From positions 4,154,001 through 4,218,000 of the forward strand of contig JARUPY010000190.1 in the NCBI GenBank assembly GCA_029817715.1: DNA of 64,000 nt, read 5' to 3'. A program made the position numbers and the translations under genes. Every line of letters begins with the position of its first letter. The stretch's first letter is position 1. The notes below the pieces were generated by a model. That model worked only from the letters and a program-made list of their open reading frames with translations, was not told where the DNA came from and did no database searches. Source of the stretch: Melastoma dodecandrum. Taxonomy: Eukaryota > Streptophyta > Magnoliopsida > Myrtales > Melastomataceae. Below, piece by piece: positions 56,308 to 64,000 of this stretch.

Positions 56308-57410
56308 GATCGTGACAGTGGATGCGGTGGTGGGTAAGAATGCAGATGTACGTCGCAGAATCATTGATGCTTTCCATAGTAGCTCGGTGGGGGGCCATTC
56401 GGGAGTGTTGGCGACTACTAAGAAGGTCACGGGTTTATTCTTTTGGAGAGGAATGACTAAAGACATAAGGAACTTTGTTCGCACATGTGACATTTGTCTT
56501 CGTTGTAAGTACGACAATGCGGCTCAGCCGGGATTGTTGCAACCGCTGCCGATTCCATCAGGAGCGTGGCAGGACATTTCCATGGACTTCATCGAAGGCT
56601 TGCCAAAGTCACAGGGTAAGGACGTTATACTCGTAGTGGTGGATCGGCTGACCAAGTACAGTCACTTCCTGGGTTTGACGCATCCCTATTCTGCAAGCTC
56701 GGTTTCTCAGGTCTTCTTGGCTCAGGTGTTCAAGTTACACGGTTTACCGTTGACGATTGTGAGTGACAGGGATGCGGTCTTTCTCAGCAAGTTTTGGCAA
56801 GACTTATTTCGCTTGCAGGGAGTTGAACTACACCTTTCATCGGCATACCATCCGCAAACCGATGGTCAAACGGAAGTGGTGAATCGTTGCCTTGAAACAT
56901 ACCTTCGGTGCATGGTCGGGGATTGTCCAAAGGATTGGTATAAGTGGCTCCCTTTAGCTGAATGGTGGTATAACACCTCCTACCATTCAGCTATACGTTT
57001 GACGCCGTTTGAGGCATTATATGGGTACCCGCCACCCATACATCTTCCGTATTTCAGCAATGACAATGCGGTGGCGGCAGTGGATGGATTTTTACGGGAT
57101 CGTGAAGCTATGTTGAGAGTTCTTCGATTCAACCTTGACAGGGCTCAACACCGGATGAAACAACTAGCTGACCAACACCGATCGGAAAGGGAGTTTAATG
57201 TCGGTGATTGGGTCTTTGTCAAATTACAAGCCTACCGGCAGAGCAGTGTGGCTCGTCGGGCAGCGCACAAGTTGTCTCCTCTCTACTATGGGCCTTATCG
57301 AATTATAGATAAGATTGGAAAGGCTGCTTATAGACTGCAGTTACCGGAAGGATCGGCAATTCATTCCACTTTTCACGTTTCGAAGCTGCGGGGTGGAGTA
57401 TCAGACGCTT
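56308..57410 (+). pseudogene. Gypsy integrase fragment (plus strand)
   Basis: Plus-strand frame containing the integrase zinc domain (SSSVGGHSGVLATTKKV ... RTCDICLRCK), DDE core (SMDFIEGLPKSQGK, VSDRDAVFLSKFW, AYHPQTDGQTEVVN) and C-terminal region to FHVSKLRGGVSDASRVS. RT and everything 5' of it are missing. Residue identity to element 1 is high but clearly not full, so it comes from a related, different chromovirus. The block is bounded by GATACCCTGG (56298-56307) and its inverse CCAGGGTATC (57411-57420). Confidence 0.88.
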
Positions 57411-57650
57411 CCAGGGTATCAGAGCCCACCCACCCGCGCAGTGCAAGCGAGCGGCGCGGGCAAGCTACGCAGACCAAGCCTCTGGCTTGGCCCGCGTGGG
57501 CGCCGGGCTGCGGAGCGTGGTGGTATGATGCGTGGGAAAAGTGTCCCACACCGGTTGTATGGGCGACCGGTGTGGGGTATATATGGGCCTTGGGCACTCC
57601 CTTCCTTTGAGTCGACTTTTGGGAAGGGTTCTCCCAAGTAACCTGTATCA
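57411..57650 (+). repeat. Primer site, short GC-rich body and 125-bp LTR-B (TRIM-like half)
   Basis: AGGGTATCAGAGCC at 57413-57426 equals the primer site of element 1 and follows ACGCTTCC, close to the LTR end of element 1. About 100 GC-rich bases lead to GGAGCGTGGTGGTA and then a 125-bp LTR (57526-57650) starting TGATGCGTGGGAAAAG, with a TATA box (GTATATATGG) near 57577, ending CCTGTATCA. Primer site, tiny body and short LTR are the 3' half of a TRIM-type element. Confidence 0.65.
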
Positions 57651-58101
57651 GAAGGTCGATTTGTTCTCATACGAGATTAATTGGGCACTATATGACCAGG
57701 TACTTCTCGTGTCAACTAAACATTCATTGCGGCATGCTGCACTTTATTAGGTTTAATTCAAGTCCGCTTTGTGATCATAACGTGGAACATCTGGCTTCAC
57801 ATGTGGTTCTTATCAATTCACATTTTTTTAACAGCACGCGCTGCACGAAAGAATGAGGCCATGGATCTCGAAGAAGATTATGGAGTTCCTCGGGGAGGAA
57901 GAAACTTCTCTGGTGGATTTCATCGTGAGCAGCACGCAGGAGCACGTGAAGGCAGCCGAGATGCTGGAGACGCTCGAGTCGATATTGGACGGGGAAACGG
58001 AGATGTTTGTGCTCAAGATGTGGAGGATGCTAATATACGAAATTAAGAAAATAGAGACTGGTCTCCATTCTAGGTCAAGATGTAATGATCAGAAGTTGTG
58101 A
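57651..58101 (+). pseudogene. RBM25: Severed 3' exons of the RBM25-like gene (PWI domain)
   Basis: 57651-57699 (KVDLFSYEINWALYDQ) and 57835-58101 (HALHERMRPWISKKIMEF ... stop) are joined by a phase-0 intron. The PWI core Pro-Trp-Ile is intact, and the PWI nucleic-acid-binding domain looks undamaged apart from being cut off from the rest of the gene. A transcript could still start in LTR-B just upstream. Confidence 0.88.
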
Positions 58102-59059
58102 TTATAAATATATCAATGAATTAGGAAGTGGTGGGACCCTAGTTATCATTAAGGGACACTAAGCTATGCCCAGAGAAGAAATCTAAAGGCGGCTACTTAT
58201 TATTCTAGCTATTATATGATATGAGGGGTGGACAAAAAAAAAAGAGAGAGAGGAAAGAAGGGGAGAGCGAAGGAAACAGAGAGAAAGGAAAATAATAAGG
58301 AGGCGGAGAAGCGTGGACCTCAGTACGGAATCTCGAGGAAGAGACGTATTAAAGCGCCCGACCCGAAGCGAAATCGTACGGAGACGTCGAGAACTTGAAG
58401 TGTTTTGCGGAGGAAGTGGAACGAGGTACGTCCGTTCCCTTCACTATTTTTTTCTTGTGTTCCGTCTTTGCCGAATCCTTCGTGTTCCATTGCGGCGTGT
58501 GCTGGTGCATAGTGGTTCGTAAATCATGTGAGTCCTGGTTGTGTATTGTGTCTGGATTGTTGTTCGATATCGTGGTAGTTTGTGTGTGTGTTAGATGTCC
58601 CGAGGAAAATGGATGGCTGCGGTTGGATTGGCTTTGCCCAGGATGCGAGAATTTGTCTCACTGTCGGGAAGGTTATGCGTTGTTATTGGTGGAGCCAACG
58701 ACTCCGTCCTGTGGCGTGTTTATTGGTCGGGAGTGGGCGACGGTGATAACGGCCGAGTTCCAGGAACTTGCTGGGAATAGTGTGATAAATGGCCATCCGC
58801 CGCCTTCCCCGAATTGATCACGATGGTTATCCCTAGTTTATTGGACTCGTCTCTTGTTGTGTATTTGTAACCACTTATCCTCCTCCCCAGTTTCAATACG
58901 AACGTGCATTATAATTTGTGCATGTGAGTTATTCAGATTTGTGTCTTTATCAAAAGTTTTAGCCGCAATTACCAAATATCCTATGTAGATTCCCTTTCTT
59001 TCCGTGTGAGTATTGGCTGTGAGATTTGTTAAAGAGATTTTAAGCAATCATTATTGATA
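58102..59059. other. Unassigned region between RBM25-like gene and Gypsy element 3
   Basis: A purine-rich stretch (58230-58430) ending at a donor-like GAG|GTACG near 58424 looks like a 5' UTR exon, but following frames (up to 140 codons) match nothing known. It may be the first exon of a gene whose remainder lies past the Gypsy insertion. Confidence 0.4.
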
Positions 59060-59110
59060 TGTTGTGGGAATTTGATTTGCGCTTACGGAGGAAACTACTC
59101 CAGAAGGAAG

Positions 59111-59112
<2 letters not shown>

Positions 59113-59172
<60 letters not shown>
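59113..59172. repeat. (TA)n microsatellite
   Basis: About 58 bases of uninterrupted TA dinucleotide inside the presumed 5' LTR of Gypsy element 3. Confidence 0.95.
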
Positions 59173-59175
<3 letters not shown>

Positions 59176-60101
59176 CGTAGACAACCGTGAATAAATCAGA
59201 AACTATTTATGAGCTGTGATCCTATTGATTTACTTACACTTACCAAGTCTCCCTGCCTAATGCCTTAATTGATAATAAGGTTAAAGGACAATGGAATCTC
59301 ACATGGGAGGGCGTCTGTCCCATCGAGTGGAAAAAGGGAACGTCGTCTTTGTTCTTGGAGACGGCGGAGCGCTCGGTCTCTCAGAGTTGGGAGTACTTTG
59401 GCTCCGGAATTTGACTTGGGAGTATAAGAGGGACTGGAAATGAAGTCCCGGTCGAAACGATTAAGTGTGAGAAGAATGCTTTCACGTGAGTGAAGGTTGA
59501 TGGTTAGTCGGGTAAGTAATCAACTCGGAGAGAGTTGATTAGATAACGGAGTAAAGAGAATTAGTAATAAATCACAATAAATAAAAGTTGGTAGTAGTCT
59601 TTTATGACTAACAATTATTATTTGTTATCGCTTTACAGGTACCGATGTTGGAAATTCGTATAAATGATTACATTTAGGAACTTGGAACCTTCCATGAGTA
59701 CAGAAACTTGGAACCTTTCATGTGGTATCAGAGCGAGGTTAAGCTCGGAGTAATAAGGTTGAAAATTTAGAATATAAACGAGTCGGTTTTGGACTCGGAA
59801 AAAGGGAAGTTGAGCGTGGGAACATGCGCGTGAGTGGGTTAAACTCATTTGACGAGTTACACATACTTCTCGAAAAACAAATGAGTGACCGGAAATACAG
59901 TTGATATCTGCATAATATGAATTACCGGAAGGGTTGAGTATATGAATGTTGCATTAAGAAGTAAATGTTGATTGTTCGGAATTGAACGATCGTGTGCTTG
60001 GTATTGAGCACACTTATATGGTTTTTATATTTCCGTTGATGTAGTATTATGTGTGAATGGCATAATACTGGGACTAATGATGCAATTATTATGATTGCAG
60101 G

Positions 60102-63100
60102 ATGTCTGAGGAGGGCATACGTAATGCTGTACGGAATTCTCCCCCTAGGGATGAGGATCTATGGCGCAAGAGAAAGGTTGCGCTTATCGGACAATTTCGG
60201 AAACTTGAAGTACCCATCTATTCGGGTGAAGAAGGGCCTGAGAAAGCGGAAGAATTTATTGTCGAATTGGAGAATGCTTTCGACGTGTTGGGATGTTCGA
60301 CAGAAGAGAAGATGATGTTAGTACAACAGTCGATTAAGCGAGAAGCAAATGACTGGTGGAAGGCCAACAAGGATGGAGCACGGATTCTTCATTCTGGAGA
60401 TGAATGGACAGTGTTCAGAATGGCGTTTCTAGGGAAATTCTATCCTCACGTGTTCAGGGAGAAGAAAGCTAGGGAATTCTTATATCTGAGGCAGGAAAGG
60501 ATGTCGGTGGATGAGTATGAGGCACGGTTTTCCACTCTGTCGAGGTATGGCCCGACAATGAGTGCCGAGGCGAAGGCTAAGAAGTTTGAGGAGGGACTGA
60601 GACCGGAAATCATATTCCAACTAAGAACTCTGATGCTCACAACTTACGAAGAAATATATATGAGAGCACAGAGCGCTGAAGAAGGATGGGCAGATATGAA
60701 GGCTGCTGGGGAAGAGGTGAATATGAGAAGAATGTTAGGAGTAGGATCGCCTCCGAGGAAGAAGTTCCGGTTAGGAGAGTCATCCTCCTCTGCTCCACGG
60801 TTTCAGGTGAACCGACCCCCGAGAGCTCCTATGCCGGTACGATCATTCTCTCAGGGAAGAGGTCAGGGAGTGAGAACAGGATGTCAGCCCCTTTGCCAGA
60901 GATGCGGGAGGCGTCACTATGGAGATTCATGTGCGTCCAGGGAATTCACTTGTTATCGGTGTGGGCAGCCAGGACACATTCGCAAGGAATGTCCTCAAGG
61001 ACTAGGAGCGGGCTCCGGTAGCGGGTTAACTGGATCAAACGCTCCACGCCCAAGAAGTGGAAACAGACCAGGACCGACTGTGTCTACTTCTAGGGGATCA
61101 GTCAGTGGGCCTGCAGAGACTGTGAGACTGAATGCGACCACGGAAGCGGATGCCGTTGCATCTCGCGGTGTGATCTCAGGTACGGTTCGACTTCAAGGTG
61201 AATTAGTTTATGCCTTGTTTGATACCGGTGCTACACACTCCTTTGTATCATATAACTGTGTGGAGAAATATGGTTGGATAGTAGAAAAGACAGTGAAACA
61301 GTGGCATGTTGTGTTCCCTACTGGAATAGAATACTGTGTTGATGATGCGTGTCTAAATTATGAGTTAATTGTAGCTGAATTAAAGTTTACTATTGATCTG
61401 TTGGTGTTGCAGATCCGTGATTTTGAGATTATTCTGGGCATGGATTGGTTGGCTTCTAGCCATGCACAGGTAGACTGTGAAAGGAAGCGCATTTTGTTTA
61501 GCACAGAAGATGGAGGTTCTCGTGAGTACATAGGCCATGGAGGATGCGGCCAGATTTTGATGATATCAGCGACACGGGCATATCACCTTGTACAGACAGG
61601 GCACGAAGCGTTTCTAGCGACTGTGCTGAACAAAGAAGCTGAGCTACCGATGCTGGAGCGGATTGAAGTGGTGAAGGACTTTTCTGATGTCTTTCCCGAG
61701 GAGCTACCGGGACTACCACCTAGTAGGGAAGTAGAGTTTGTGATAGATTTGGTTCCGGGGACAGCTCCCATTTCTCGGACCCCGTATCGCATGAGTTTTG
61801 CCGAGTTGAAAGAATTGAAAGCACAGTTGCAGGTACTTGTAAATAAGAACTTTATTCGCGCTAGAGTAAGCCCGTGGGGCGCTCCTGTTTTGTTTGTAAA
61901 AAAGAAGGATGGATCGATGCGATTGTGTATTGACTATATGTTGCTTAACCAAAATACAATCAAGAATCGATATCCACTTCCACGTATAGATGATTTATTT
62001 GATCAGTTACAGGGATCAATGGTGTACTCCAAGATCGATTTGAGATCAGGTTATTATCAGATTGGAGTGCGGGAAGAAGATATCCCTAAGACTGCATTCA
62101 GAACGAGATACGGTCATTACGAGTTCAGAGTAATGCCGTTTGGAGTAACCAATGCACCAACAGTATTCATGGGATTAATGAATCAAGTGTTTCGACCGTA
62201 CCTGGATCAATTCGTGATAGTGTTCATTGATGATATTCTTGTATACTCTAAGAGTAGAGAAGAACACAAGGAACATCTGTCTATTGTACTAAGGACGTTA
62301 CGGGAAAATAAATTGTATGCCAAACTCAGCAAATGTGAGTTTTGGCTTGAGAAAGTAACGTTCCTTGGACATGTCATTTCAGCCACGGGTATAGGAGTAG
62401 ATCCTACGAAAGTGGAAGCAGTTAAGAAATGGCCACGACCGACGACAACAGCAGAAGTAAGAAGTTTCCTTGGGTTGGCAGGCTACTACAGGAGATTTGT
62501 CGAGGGATTTTCTAAAATAGTTGCCCCTATGACTAAACTATTAAGAAAGGATGTCCAGTTTGAATGGACAAATAACTGTGAAGAATGTTTTGAAGAACTC
62601 AAGAGGAGATTAACTAGCGCTCCTGTGTTAACTATACCGAGTGAGTCAGGAAAATTCGTGGTGTACTGTGATGCATCCACTCAGGGATTGGGCTGCGTAT
62701 TGATGCAAAACGGTAAAGTAGTGGCATATGCCTCTCGACAATTGAGGAAACACGAGGAAAATTACCCAAACCATGATTTAGAGTTCGCTGCTGTAGTATT
62801 TGCATTAAAATTGTGGAGGCATTATCTGTATGGAGAAAAATTCGAAGTATGCACAGACCATAAGAGTCTGAAGTATCTATTCACACAGAAGGAACTGAAT
62901 ATGAGACAACGAAAGTGGATTGAACTATTAAAAGATTATGACTGTACAATTCAATATCATCCAGGCAAAGCAAATGTGGTGGCAGACGCCTTAAGTAGGA
63001 AGCATTGTTCACTTATGTGCCTCCTGGTGGAAGAGTCACGGATGATAGAACAATTAAGTAATTTGGACTTGTGTCTCGAAGAACCAGATGGACGATTATG

Positions 63101-64000
63101 TATGGCTAGAGGACAGGTGGAGCCAGAGATGTTAATGATTATCCGGGAAGCACAATCCCAGGATGAATACTTGAATATGGTACGAAAGGAAATCGGAATA
63201 GAGAAGTATGCCCAGTTTGAACTAACCTCGGATGGGATGCTGAAATTCCAGAAACGCGTATGCGTACCTGATGTGAAAGAGGTGAAATGTAGATTGATGG
63301 ATGAAGCGCACAAGAGTAAATATAGCGTGCATCCAGGAATTACAAAGATGTATAGGAACCTACGAAAGGATTTCTGGTGGCCTAAAATGAAGAAGGACGT
63401 AGCCAGGTACGTGAATCACTGCAAGACATGTCAGCAAGTGAAAATTGAACACCGACGACCAGGAGGATTATTAGAACCACTCCCAGTGCCATAATGGAAG
63501 TGGGAAGACATAGCAATGGACTTCGTAACGAATCTACCCAAAGGAGGCCGAAACATGGATTCTGTGCGGGTAGTGGTTGATAGACTCACAAAGTCGGCAC
63601 ATTTCATTCCTATTCGGATCAACTGGTCATTGGAGTCCTTGGCTAAGCTGTATATCAAAGAGGTAGTGAGATACCACGGCGTGCCCCATACCATTACATC
63701 TGATCGGGATCCACGATTCACGTCTAGACTGTGGAGGAACTTACAAGAAGCCCTGGATACAAAATTACAATTGAGTACCGCCTTCCATCCACAGACAGAT
63801 GGACAGACGGAAAGAACCATTCAGACGTTAGAAGATATGCTCAGAGCGTGTGCTCTTGAATGGAAAGGAAGCTGGGTTAATCACTTGCCATTGGTGGAAT
63901 TCGCTTATAACAACAGCTATCATGCGAGTATCGGGATGGCACCTTTCGAAGCTCTTTACGGGAGAAGTTGTAGGTCGCCCCTATGTTGGAATGAACCCGG
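60102..64000 (+). pseudogene. Gypsy element 3 gag-pol, premature stop in integrase
   Basis: From the ATG at 60102 one frame of 1130 residues: gag ([20 protein letters not shown]), two zinc knuckles ([13 protein letters not shown] and [14 protein letters not shown], ~265-297), protease [12 protein letters not shown] (~370), RT ([17 protein letters not shown], catalytic VIDDILVYS ~706), RNase [16 protein letters not shown] (~854), integrase zinc domain ([20 protein letters not shown] ... CKTCQQVK). A TAA at 63492-63494 follows LLEPLPVP, where the family has Glu. The same frame then runs open to the window end through the DDE core (AMDFVTNLPK, SDRDPRFTS, AFHPQTDGQTERTIQ). RT also reads DYMLLN where DYRLLN is usual. 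The copy cannot make a full polyprotein unless the stop is an assembly error or is read through. Confidence 0.9.

Larger units (their letters stand above)
55548..57650. mobile_element. Composite, internally inverted Gypsy/TRIM-like insertion in the PWI-leading exon
   Basis: 2103 bp with outer ends TGATGCGTG... and ...CCTGTATCA, flanked by a perfect 5-bp direct repeat GAAGG (55543-55547 and 57651-57655). Removing one GAAGG copy and the insert rejoins the exon in frame (IPRTK / VDLFSYEINW). Contents left to right: a 463-bp LTR on the minus strand (55548-56010), a Gypsy chromodomain tail on the minus strand (to ~56307), a Gypsy integrase on the plus strand (~56308-57410), a primer-site-like AGGGTATCAGAGC (57413-57425), ~100 bases of GC-rich DNA, and a different 125-bp LTR on the plus strand (57526-57650). 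Both outer termini are therefore LTR 3' ends. The duplication shows that its two ends entered together by integrase-type joining. Confidence 0.85.
43536..58101 (+). pseudogene. RBM25: RBM25-like splicing factor gene (RRM + PWI), split by retroelements
   Basis: Exons: 43536-43694 (53 codons or 5' leader), 50857-51163, 52304-52554, 52760-52912, 53669-54101, 54244-~54912, 55003-55547, then after an insertion 57651-57699, and 57835-58101. It encodes a Pro-rich N-terminus, an RRM (TTVYVGKIAPMVENDFML; GAPKGFGFCEFESAEGVLRA), an RE/RD/KE-rich central domain, and a C-terminal PWI domain (MRPWISKKIMEFLGEEE, DFIVSSTQEHVKAAEML, MFVLKMWRMLIYEIKK). RBM25 is a nuclear U1 snRNP-associated regulator of splice-site choice. 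Intron 1 carries a full Gypsy element and the exon reading WDAKQLIEMIPRTK is cut by a second insertion. In addition KLWDAKQL is out of frame with the preceding SKPLEN by one step near 55490. At best a truncated protein ending at 55523 and lacking PWI could be made. Confidence 0.85.
59060..64000 (+). mobile_element. Ty3/Gypsy (Tekay/Del-like) element 3, continues past window
   Basis: A probable 5' LTR (59060-59720, begins TGTTGTGGGAATTTG, ends CCTTTCA) with TATA box GGAGTATAAGAGG near 59426 is followed by TG and the primer site TGGTATCAGAGC at 59723-59734, then the gag-pol frame from 60102. The 3' LTR is outside the window, so LTR identity and target duplication cannot be judged. The LTR 5' border is the nearest TGTTG start and is less certain than its 3' border. 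Confidence 0.85.

Noticed and set aside
56003..57610. 535-codon plus-strand frame taken as one gene
   Set aside because: Its first ~95 codons are antisense to a Gypsy chromodomain and its last ~65 are primer-site, spacer and LTR sequence; only the middle is integrase.
1..64000. CRISPR arrays, operons, ribosome binding sites, origins
   Set aside because: The sequence is eukaryotic nuclear DNA; no regularly spaced repeat array or bacterial-type gene cluster is present.
1..64000. tRNA, rRNA or snRNA genes
   Set aside because: No cloverleaf, 5S or snRNA sequence recognised; the only tRNA-like signals are primer-binding sites and a SINE head.

Overview
The window is nuclear DNA of a flowering plant. 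Genes have spliced GT-AG introns, AT-rich intergenic DNA carries LTR retrotransposon, SINE and MITE debris, and the proteins belong to plant families (WRKY, DUF247, clade D PP2C, VASt/GRAM, GDSL lipase, pectin methylesterase inhibitor, glycine-rich wall protein, IBH1/AIF-type bHLH). The species cannot be resolved. Exon models were built by hand from GT/AG sites, reading phase and remembered family sequences. No alignment or transcript was available.

Layout: 1-790 (-), decayed Ty1/Copia gag with tRNA-Met primer site and LTR remnant; 1825-2541 (-), intact pectin methylesterase inhibitor; 3214-4225 (-), universal stress protein with a one-base frameshift; 4548-5879 (-), DUF247 protein; 7784-7920 (-), lone first exon of a membrane protein; 8299-8432 (-), TRIM-like LTR plus primer site; 9108-14563 (-), 18-exon VAD1-like GRAM/VASt gene; 15797-16846 (+), glycine-rich wall protein; ~17740-17960 (+), tRNA-derived SINE; 18581-20018 (+), GDSL lipase; 22822-24761 (+), clade D PP2C; 25848-26558 (+), atypical bHLH; 26871-27084, MITE; 28336-31330 (-), DAWDLE/SNIP1-like FHA gene; 31.3-37.3 kb, gene-poor DNA; 37314-38857 (+), WRKY group IIc; 41.2-43.2 kb, a graveyard with a Copia RT remnant, a frameshifted PMEI and an internally deleted L-gulonolactone oxidase; 43536-58101 (+), an RBM25-like splicing-factor gene broken by two retroelement insertions and a frameshift; 59060-64000 (+), a third Gypsy element running off the window.

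The most striking locus is RBM25. A 5.3-kb chromovirus (43938-49269), with 355-bp LTRs that look identical and one 1531-codon gag-pol frame, sits in intron 1. A second insertion (55548-57650), flanked by a perfect 5-bp GAAGG duplication, splits the exon leading into the PWI domain. It is a composite: a Gypsy chromodomain-LTR piece on the minus strand, an integrase piece on the plus strand, and a tRNA primer site plus a different 125-bp LTR at the right end. The integrase block is bounded by inverted copies of one 10-mer, which marks the point where a single ancestral polyprotein was broken.

The intact genes do not form a pathway. They are an ordinary mix of cell-wall (PMEI, GRP), signalling (PP2C, WRKY, bHLH), membrane-lipid/cell-death (VAD1-like), lipase and RNA-processing (DDL) functions.
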